A DNA stretch of 64,000 nucleotides from Rosettibacter primus. GTDB lineage: Bacteria; Bacteroidota; Ignavibacteria; Ignavibacteriales; Melioribacteraceae. The stretch lies in NCBI RefSeq assembly GCF_036860675.1, contig NZ_JAYKGK010000006.1, positions 1 to 64,000 of the forward strand, written 5' to 3'. Below, piece after piece: positions 57,938 to 64,000 of this stretch. Each line of letters begins with the position of its first letter. The stretch's first letter is position 1. The notes below the pieces were generated by a model. That model ran no database searches. It saw only the letters and a program-made list of their open reading frames with translations, and was not told where the DNA came from. The translations under genes and the position numbers were made by a program.

Positions 57938-59398
57938 ATGAATTTAGAAAAATATCTAAAGCAATATTTTGGTTTTGATTCATTTAAAGGAAAGCAAAAA
58001 GATGTTATAGACAGATTGGTTAATGAAAAGGGCCATTGCCTTTTAATAATGCCAACAGGTGGTGGAAAATCTTTATGCTATCAGCTGCCCGCAATGATTT
58101 TTGAAGGAGGGACACTTGTAATAAGCCCATTAATAGCATTGATGCAGGATCAAGTTGATGCATTAAAAAAGAAAAATATTCCTGCTGATTTTATCAATTC
58201 AACTATAGGAAGCAAACTACGCACAGAAAGATTAAATAAATTTGTTAAAGGAAAAACAAAATTGCTTTATGTTACACCCGAAAGATTTAAGAAAAAAGAA
58301 TTTGTTGAAGCTATAAAGAAAGCAAATATTTCTTTGCTTGCAGTTGACGAGGCTCATTGTATTTCTGAATGGGGACATGATTTTAGACCTGATTATTCAA
58401 GAATTGGAGAGTTTAGAAAAATTATCAACAACCCTCTTACAATTGCATTGACCGCAACTGCTACTCCCGATGTTCAAAATGATATTATCTCAAAACTTGG
58501 AATTAGAAAAAGCGAGATAAAAATTTTTCATGAAGGAATTCAAAGACCAAATCTTCGACTTGAAGCAGTAGAAGTATTTGATGAGAAAGAAAGTATTGAT
58601 ATTATTATAAAAGTATTAAAAAAATACGAGGGTTCTGGAATTATATATTTCACTTTGATAAAAACACTTGAAAAATATTCACAAATATTAAAAGATAAAG
58701 GATTCCAGCATGAAATTTATCATGGGAAGTTAACACCAAATGAGCGTAAACAAAAACAGAGAGATTTTTTAACAGGCAAACAAAAATTAATTCTTGCCAC
58801 AAATGCTTTTGGAATGGGCATAGACAAGCCTGATATACGGTTTGTTATTCACGCTGAAGTTCCAGCATCAATTGAATCTTATTACCAAGAAATTGGAAGA
58901 GCAGGAAGAGATGGAAAAGATTCTCTGTGTCTTTTGATTTACAATCAAAATGATTTGTATACACAAATGGAATTTATAAAATGGGCAAATCCAGATGCAG
59001 ATTATTATGAACGATTATACAATCTTTTATCAATTAGAAATGATGAGGTTAATTCTTATGGAATTGATTTTATAAGAGAACAACTAAGCTATAAAGATAA
59101 AAATGATTTTAGAGTAGAAACAGCATTAGGAATTCTTGAGAGATATGGAGTAACAGAAGGTTCACTCGAGGAAAGAAATCTAAAAGTAATTGATGAATTA
59201 CCCCAACAACTCGAAGATGAAAACTACTTAAAATCAAAATTTCTCAATGATAATAAAAAACTTCTTTCTGTAGTCAATTATTTCCGAACCGAAAAATGCA
59301 GAAGAATATTTATCTCAGATTATTTTGGTTTCCCCGGTGAACCTCCCTGCAGAAACTGTGATATCTGTTCAAAGAACAAATTTGATAATAAAGTTTAG
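57938..59398 (+). CDS. recQ: ATP-dependent DNA helicase RecQ (short form)
   Basis: 486 residues. Helicase motifs: MPTGGGKSLCYQLPA, VISPLIALMQDQVDAL, the DEAH box in AVDEAHCISEWGHDFRPDY, ALTATATPDVQNDI, ATNAFGMGIDKPDIRFVIH and YYQEIGRAGRDG. The zinc-binding end carries four Cys (KCRR, then PPCRNCDIC). The winged-helix part is shortened and no HRDC domain follows, so it is smaller than E. coli RecQ (about 610 residues). Convergent with the GH51 gene. Confidence 0.94.
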   Translation: MNLEKYLKQYFGFDSFKGKQKDVIDRLVNEKGHCLLIMPTGGGKSLCYQLPAMIFEGGTLVISPLIALMQDQVDALKKKNIPADFINSTIGSKLRTERLNKFVKGKTKLLYVTPERFKKKEFVEAIKKANISLLAVDEAHCISEWGHDFRPDYSRIGEFRKIINNPLTIALTATATPDVQNDIISKLGIRKSEIKIFHEGIQRPNLRLEAVEVFDEKESIDIIIKVLKKYEGSGIIYFTLIKTLEKYSQILKDKGFQHEIYHGKLTPNERKQKQRDFLTGKQKLILATNAFGMGIDKPDIRFVIHAEVPASIESYYQEIGRAGRDGKDSLCLLIYNQNDLYTQMEFIKWANPDADYYERLYNLLSIRNDEVNSYGIDFIREQLSYKDKNDFRVETALGILERYGVTEGSLEERNLKVIDELPQQLEDENYLKSKFLNDNKKLLSVVNYFRTEKCRRIFISDYFGFPGEPPCRNCDICSKNKFDNKV

Positions 59399-59429
59399 TC
59401 TTATAGAAAAATATTATTTTACACAATAA

Positions 59430-60959
59430 TTATTTTAATTCAAGAACCACAACAGAACATGGTGGAAGTTTAACATTAAGAATATTATTAACTAATTGAG
59501 CATCATTAAAGACTTTTGGCGATACTTTATCAGGCTGTTCGAATGTATTATGGTCCTGAACTTTTTCTGAGGTAAGTATTCTGCCTTTTACAGATGTAAC
59601 TTTTACTCCTCTTAAATCAATTGTTACTTTTTGCTCGTTTCTAATATCAACATTAACTAAAGAAATATGGATAATACCATTTTTATCTTTGGATGCAGAA
59701 CAAGATATTGCATCAAGACTTTGATTATCAACAGTATATTTATTGCTACTGACACTAACAGGCAACATTAATGCATCATGATGGACATTGTACATTTCCA
59801 TTACGTGATATGTAGGAGTTAAAATAATTTTTTCTTTGTCAGTTAAAATTACAGCTTGCAGCACATTAACAATTTGTGCAAGATTTGCCATTTTAACTCT
59901 ATCACAATGATTGTTAAAAATGTTCAAAGTAGCACCGGCTAAGATTGCATCTCTCATAGTATTTTGTTGGAATAAGAAAGCAGGATTAGTTCCTGGTTCT
60001 ACATCATACCAGCCACCCCATTCATCAACTATAAGAGCAATTTTCTTTTGCGGGTCATATTTATCCATAATATTAACATGTCCCTTAATCAGCTCATCCA
60101 TTTTCAAAGCTTGCTGCATTGTTTGAAAATATTGTTTTTCAGTAAAATCAGTAGCAGAACCTTTTTTGTTCCAATCAATAACAGAATAATGATGCAAACT
60201 AACACCTTCAATTAAATTGCGAGGAATATTTTTCAATAAAACTTCGGTCCAGTTATAATCATCACCCGGAGCTCCAGATGCAATTCTAAAAAGTTTTGTT
60301 CGGGAATAACCTGTCATATAAGTAGCATATTGACGATATAAATCAGCATAATATTCTGGACGCATATGACCGCCACAACCCCATGTTTCATTTCCAATTC
60401 CCCAATATTTAACATTCCATGGTTTCTCTCTTCCATTTTCTTTTCTTAAAGTTGTCATAGGACTGATTCCATCAAAATTCATGTATTGAACCCATTCAGC
60501 TAATTCCTGAGGTGTTCCACTTCCTACATTAGCAGATATGTAAGGTTCAGCACCTAATAATTCACACAAGTCCATAAATTCATGAGTACCAAAACTATTA
60601 TTTTCAGTTACACCGCCCCACCACATATTTACAATTGTTGGTCTTTTTGATTTTGGACCAATTCCATCTTTCCAGTGATAAGTATCTGCAAAGCATCCAC
60701 CAGGCCATCTTAAAACAGGAACTTTCATTTTTTTCAGAGCTGCTATAACATCATTTCGAATCCCTTTTGTATTAGGAATTATCTTATTAGTGTCCCCAAC
60801 ATAAATACCATCATAAATACATCTTCCAAGATGCTCAGAGAAATGTCCATAAATGTTTTTACTTATCGTATCTTTTCCTAAATCAGCATTAATAACAATT
60901 TTGTTTTGTGAAAAAATAATTGTCCATGATAAAAAGAAAAGGATTAATGTTTTTTTCAT
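59430..60959 (-). CDS. Secreted GH51 alpha-L-arabinofuranosidase
   Basis: 509 residues. Signal peptide at about 1-17, so it is exported. The catalytic barrel shows [16 protein letters not shown] near 81, the acid/base Glu191 in [12 protein letters not shown] and the nucleophile Glu313 in [12 protein letters not shown]-terminal beta domain completes the GH51 fold. It releases arabinose from arabinan or arabinoxylan, consistent with plant-polymer use. GAGGT precedes the ATG. No sorting tail is seen, so it is probably periplasmic. Confidence 0.93.
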   Translation of the reverse strand: MKKTLILFFLSWTIIFSQNKIVINADLGKDTISKNIYGHFSEHLGRCIYDGIYVGDTNKIIPNTKGIRNDVIAALKKMKVPVLRWPGGCFADTYHWKDGIGPKSKRPTIVNMWWGGVTENNSFGTHEFMDLCELLGAEPYISANVGSGTPQELAEWVQYMNFDGISPMTTLRKENGREKPWNVKYWGIGNETWGCGGHMRPEYYADLYRQYATYMTGYSRTKLFRIASGAPGDDYNWTEVLLKNIPRNLIEGVSLHHYSVIDWNKKGSATDFTEKQYFQTMQQALKMDELIKGHVNIMDKYDPQKKIALIVDEWGGWYDVEPGTNPAFLFQQNTMRDAILAGATLNIFNNHCDRVKMANLAQIVNVLQAVILTDKEKIILTPTYHVMEMYNVHHDALMLPVSVSSNKYTVDNQSLDAISCSASKDKNGIIHISLVNVDIRNEQKVTIDLRGVKVTSVKGRILTSEKVQDHNTFEQPDKVSPKVFNDAQLVNNILNVKLPPCSVVVLELK

Positions 60960-61077
60960 GGTTCACCTCATATTTGGTGGTAGTAAATTAAAATTTATTG
61001 TTATGGTTTGTAAATATAAAATCAATTTTACGATTATACCAAATAAAGCAGGAAAATATTGAATTTAAAATCAGATA

Positions 61078-62094
61078 TTACAGATTATACTTTTTCTTCA
61101 TCCATTCATATGCAGCATTAAGCTGCTTGGTTTTTTTCTCGGCAAGAATTTTTAACTCTTCCCCTAAATCACTTACCCTATCAGGATGATATTTTGCAAT
61201 AAGTTCAAGATATTTTTTCCTAATTTGAGATTTTGTAACCTTTCCACTCAAGCCAAGTATTTTTCCATAATATTTCGCTTTTTCAAATTCTGTTGCTGTG
61301 GTTGGGTCAAACTCATCATCACTCTTCGCTGTTTTCTTTTCATATCGTTCATATCTTTCATATTTCTCATATTTCTCGTATTGTTCATATTGTGTATACT
61401 TTTGTTTATTATCTTTATCATCAGTTGATTTGCGATGTGTTTTCTGACGATAGTAAAATCCGACAATTTTATGAACTGAGGTGAATAACTCAGAACTGTT
61501 ATCCCCGGCATTAAACAAATAATCAAGGAAATAAACATTCACATTAAACCAATCAGTATTTTTTATTTTTTCTGCATTATCAATGATTAATTTTTTAACA
61601 GTTTCTAATTTATTGTTTGGTCTTAATTTTTTGAGCAATTGTTCTTCAAATACTGGAGTGGCAACTTTTAAAATAGAATTAATCCAGTCATTCCCTACCT
61701 CAAGTATTAAAGTGTGGAGAATTAAATATTCATTTAAAACTGCTTCTGTAGATAAGGTTGAACTAATTTCATTAGAATAGCTGATACATTGAAGATGTCC
61801 ATGAGTAGTAAACATAAACTCATTTAATGTCTGGTCAATATCTAAATTAAACCATTTCTTAAATACTGATTCAGCAGCATGATTAAAAAATTGAGTTCTT
61901 AATTCATAATTTGATTTATAACTTGTCAAATACTGCTGAGAAAAATTTGATATCCCATTATAAACAAATCCAATTGCTGTCCATATTTTATTATAGATTT
62001 CGTCATAAACATAATAAGCCTCCTCATACCTGCCCTGTTCAAAGAGGTAATCAGCTGCGCTTCTCATTTTAGCTATATTCATTCGGTGATTCAT
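61078..62094 (-). CDS. J-domain protein with Tyr-Glu triplet-repeat linker
   Basis: 338 residues from the ATG at 62094 (a TTG at 62100 and an ATG at 62082 are also in frame). The first 215 or so residues are an all-helical region of no recognised family (GRYEEAYYVYDEIYNKI, ILEVGNDWINSIL). A Lys/Tyr/Glu-rich linker holds about seven Y-E-(K/R/Q)-type triplets. The C-terminal 55 residues are a J domain (KYYGKILGLSGKVTKSQIRK, then KYHPDR), so the protein should recruit a DnaK/Hsp70. It is not the canonical DnaJ: there is no Gly/Phe or zinc-finger part. Confidence 0.83.
   Translation of the reverse strand: MNHRMNIAKMRSAADYLFEQGRYEEAYYVYDEIYNKIWTAIGFVYNGISNFSQQYLTSYKSNYELRTQFFNHAAESVFKKWFNLDIDQTLNEFMFTTHGHLQCISYSNEISSTLSTEAVLNEYLILHTLILEVGNDWINSILKVATPVFEEQLLKKLRPNNKLETVKKLIIDNAEKIKNTDWFNVNVYFLDYLFNAGDNSSELFTSVHKIVGFYYRQKTHRKSTDDKDNKQKYTQYEQYEKYEKYERYERYEKKTAKSDDEFDPTTATEFEKAKYYGKILGLSGKVTKSQIRKKYLELIAKYHPDRVSDLGEELKILAEKKTKQLNAAYEWMKKKYNL
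61339..61399. repeat. Imperfect 9-bp tandem repeat within the J-domain gene
   Basis: About seven 9-bp units (TTCATATCG, TTCATATCT, TTCATATTT and variants) code on the minus strand for Tyr-Glu-X triplets. The tract may change length by slippage in steps of three residues. It is coding sequence, not a CRISPR. Confidence 0.75.
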
Positions 62095-62230
62095 AGACAA
62101 TAAAATATTTATTAAAAAAACAAGATTATGGTAAAAACCTTTTATTGCTATTTAATTATCGTTTGAAACAAAAACAAGTTAATACTTTTTTGACAATCAA
62201 TTTTGCATTTAAAATCAATTTTTATATTTT

Positions 62231-62255
62231 TCGAACATTCTATTAAAATGTTTGA
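62231..62255. promoter_or_regulatory. Probable TetR-family operator
   Basis: TCGAACATT and AATGTTTGA form an inverted repeat with 8 of 9 pairs and a 7-bp centre. It ends 5 bp before the first ATG of the TetR gene, a usual place for autorepression and for control of the efflux genes downstream. Confidence 0.6.
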
Positions 62256-62260
62256 TTATT

Positions 62261-62878
62261 ATGATTATGAATAATGATAATATCCCATCAAAAAAAGATT
62301 TAATACTTAGCACAGCAAGACAAATTCTAGCCAAAAATGGTTACGCTAAAACCACACTAGATGATATTGCAAATGCATTAGGCATGAAAAAATCTTCACT
62401 TTATTATTATTATCAAAACAAAGAAGCTTTGCTTGAAGATGTTATTAATAGTGAGCGTGATAAGTATTTTTCATTAATTAATAATGCACTTAGTACAGGT
62501 AATACTATTCTGGAAAAAATAATTAGCTATGAAAATAAAAAATTCGAATATGTAACATCTGTAATGAAACTTCAGGATGTTTCTCTTAATGTTTTTTATG
62601 AAATCAAAAATAAAATCTATAAAATTATTAAAGAAATCAATGAGAAAGAAATTGATATTTTATCGAAAGTATTAAATGAAGCAATTAAGAAAAAAGAAAT
62701 AAAAAAATGTGATACAAAACGAATTGCTTGTTTATTACTTACTATATCTGAAGCTCTTCGTCATCGTGAATATTACTTTGCTTCTTTTACAGTTGACAAA
62801 CAAATCGATTTTTCCAAAGCTCATGATGATATGATTTTTGCAGTTAAGTTAATATTTGAGGGTTTATTAATAAAATAA
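62261..62878 (+). CDS. TetR/AcrR-family transcriptional regulator
   Basis: 205 residues from the ATG at 62261; a second ATG at 62267 is equally possible. The helix-turn-helix TTLDDIANALGMKKSSLYYY near 33-52 is followed by an all-helical ligand domain. Linked to a TolC-type gene 17 bp downstream, it probably represses an efflux system that continues beyond the window. Start choice is unsure because no Shine-Dalgarno sequence is seen. Confidence 0.92.
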   Translation: MIMNNDNIPSKKDLILSTARQILAKNGYAKTTLDDIANALGMKKSSLYYYYQNKEALLEDVINSERDKYFSLINNALSTGNTILEKIISYENKKFEYVTSVMKLQDVSLNVFYEIKNKIYKIIKEINEKEIDILSKVLNEAIKKKEIKKCDTKRIACLLLTISEALRHREYYFASFTVDKQIDFSKAHDDMIFAVKLIFEGLLIK

Positions 62879-62895
62879 AATCCGGAGGTAAATAA

Positions 62896-64000
62896 GTGAA
62901 AAAGTTAATTTTATTTATTTTGTCTTTTACTATAATTCTCTCAGCACAACAAAGAGAGAAAATAGTATTAGACCTAAACAGAGCTATAGAACTTGCACTT
63001 GAAAAAAATAGTGAAATAAAAGTAGCTCAAATGGAGGTTAATAAATCGAAAGAAAAACTTCGCGAAGCTTTAAGCGGTCTTTATCCAAAACTCGATTTAA
63101 GTGCCCAGTATCAGCGTTACATTAAAAAACCCGTAATCTTTTTGCCACCTGGGACACCATTCAGTCCAGGGAATAAACCAGGTATTTTAGAAATTGGTTC
63201 TGATAATTCTTATAATGGTTCTGCTTCTCTTTCTGTGCCATTATTTGCATGGTCGCTTTATGAAAGCATTGGTGTTGCTTCGAACTCACTGGATTTATCA
63301 ACAGAAAGTTATAGGAACACTAAAGTTCAGATTATCGGGAATGTTAAAAAGTCATTTCTTGCCGTATTATTATCCAGAGAAATGAAAAATCTTATGGAAC
63401 TAAGTTTGAAGAATGCAGAAGATAATTTTGAAAATATTAAAAGACTTAATAAAGCAGGTACTCTTTCAGATTATGATGTTCTTAGAGCAGAAGTTCAAGT
63501 AGAAAATCTTAAACCAACTGTTCTTCAAATGGAGAATAATTATAAATTATCTCTTGAAGCTTTGAAGGTAGCAATAGGTTTAGATGCCAGTGAGGATGTC
63601 GATGTTGTCGGTGAACTTAATTTTGAAGAACCTTATCAATTGCCATCAGAAGATGAAATTATTCGTGAACTTCTTCAAACAAATCCACAACTTTCAATTC
63701 TCGAGCAGCAAGTTAAGCTTTATGAAAAAATGGTTTCTCTTGAAAAATCTTCTTATCTACCAACTTTAGCTGGATTTGGAAGTTATCAATATCAAACTCA
63801 AGCAAATGATTTTAATTTTTCTGAGTATCGATGGGTCAAAACTTTTGTTGTTGGTCTTCAAATTCAACTTCCTGTTTTTAATGGATTTAGAACTCAATCA
63901 AGGGTAAGTCAAGCAGAAATTAGTTTAAGTCAGGCAAAAGAACAAAAAAGAAATTTGACAGAAGCAATAAAAACACAAGCACTAAGTATTCTTTATCGAG
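62896..64000 (+). CDS. TolC-family outer-membrane efflux protein (3' part beyond the right edge)
   Basis: 368 codons seen, open to the window edge, starting at a GTG with GGAGG 7 bp upstream. A signal peptide (about 1-17, VKKLILFILSFTIILSAQ) is followed by TolC-type helical repeats: LDLNRAIELALEKNSEIKVA, LYPKLDLSAQYQ, LNKAGTLSDYDVLRAEVQVE and LPVFNGFRTQSRVSQAEISL in the second repeat. It would form the outer-membrane channel of a tripartite efflux pump; the usual next genes (membrane fusion protein, RND pump) are outside the window. Confidence 0.9.
   Translation, partial: MKKLILFILSFTIILSAQQREKIVLDLNRAIELALEKNSEIKVAQMEVNKSKEKLREALSGLYPKLDLSAQYQRYIKKPVIFLPPGTPFSPGNKPGILEIGSDNSYNGSASLSVPLFAWSLYESIGVASNSLDLSTESYRNTKVQIIGNVKKSFLAVLLSREMKNLMELSLKNAEDNFENIKRLNKAGTLSDYDVLRAEVQVENLKPTVLQMENNYKLSLEALKVAIGLDASEDVDVVGELNFEEPYQLPSEDEIIRELLQTNPQLSILEQQVKLYEKMVSLEKSSYLPTLAGFGSYQYQTQANDFNFSEYRWVKTFVVGLQIQLPVFNGFRTQSRVSQAEISLSQAKEQKRNLTEAIKTQALSILYR

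Noticed and set aside
61339..61399. Short tandem repeats as a CRISPR array
   Set aside because: Nine-base units without spacers, in frame within a coding gene.

Overview
The window looks like a chromosomal segment of a low-GC, Gram-negative member of the Ignavibacteria branch of the Bacteroidota/Chlorobiota group. This is inferred from gene content and was not tested by any search. The clues are C-terminal sorting domains with a PNPFNPST core (type IX secretion) on two secreted proteins, a BatA/B/C/D-E aerotolerance operon, a DUF3098-like protein, Kdo and Lpt genes for lipopolysaccharide, and the canonical 16S-tRNA-Ile-tRNA-Ala-23S-5S operon. The 16S 3' end carries the usual CCTCC anti-Shine-Dalgarno, and many genes have GGAG-type ribosome binding sites. 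No insertion sequence, prophage, CRISPR array or replication origin was recognised.

Layout. 1-3514: a LacI-family regulator, a zinc alcohol/polyol dehydrogenase and a large secreted modular protein cut by the left edge form one leftward transcription unit with two LacI-type operators exactly 200 bp apart. 3922-9294: a leftward lon - free methionine-R-sulfoxide reductase - dnaX - LamG-domain unit. 9457-11300: inositol monophosphatase and homoserine dehydrogenase, convergent. 11432-15783: two paralogous secreted VIT/VWA-like proteins with type IX sorting tails. 15852-21189: a complete rRNA operon on the minus strand with promoter, boxA-like motifs, RNase III-type processing stems and a strong terminator. 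21440-23522 (plus): a small unknown protein, a DUF3098-like membrane protein, a bacterial-microcompartment vertex protein (EutN/CcmL) and dprA. 23519-30800 (minus): rarA, divIC, ddl, a Gfo/Idh/MocA oxidoreductase, metF and a penicillin-acylase-family enzyme. 30918-37485 (plus): rmuC, two tandem LiaF-like membrane proteins, a LytS/LytTR two-component pair, a CoA-acylating aldehyde dehydrogenase of the microcompartment type and a 59-residue membrane peptide.

37482-45748 (minus) is an envelope cluster: lptB, an OstA/LptA-like protein, lptC, kdsD, kdsC, kdsA, ruvB, an acyltransferase, kdsB and gatC. It makes Kdo, activates it to CMP-Kdo and builds the LPS transport machine. 45759-56535 (minus) carries a VWA lipoprotein, a Ste24-like M48 protease and the MoxR-DUF58-BatD-like-BatA-BatB-BatC-BatD/E cluster. 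56676-64000 holds an RlmI-type rRNA methyltransferase, a short RecQ, a secreted GH51 arabinofuranosidase, a J-domain protein with a Tyr-Glu triplet-repeat linker, and a TetR regulator followed by a TolC-type outer-membrane protein cut by the right edge.

The least expected items are the orphan microcompartment vertex gene next to dprA together with a microcompartment-style aldehyde dehydrogenase 13 kb away, the LacI unit driving an extracellular protein whose DNA repeats are almost identical and whose isoleucine codons are nearly all ATA, the two VIT/VWA-like proteins lacking a MIDAS motif, the BatD-BatE fusion with a buried signal-peptide-like segment, the LiaF pair wired to a LytS/LytTR system, and a KdsC-like phosphatase with DxE in place of DxD.
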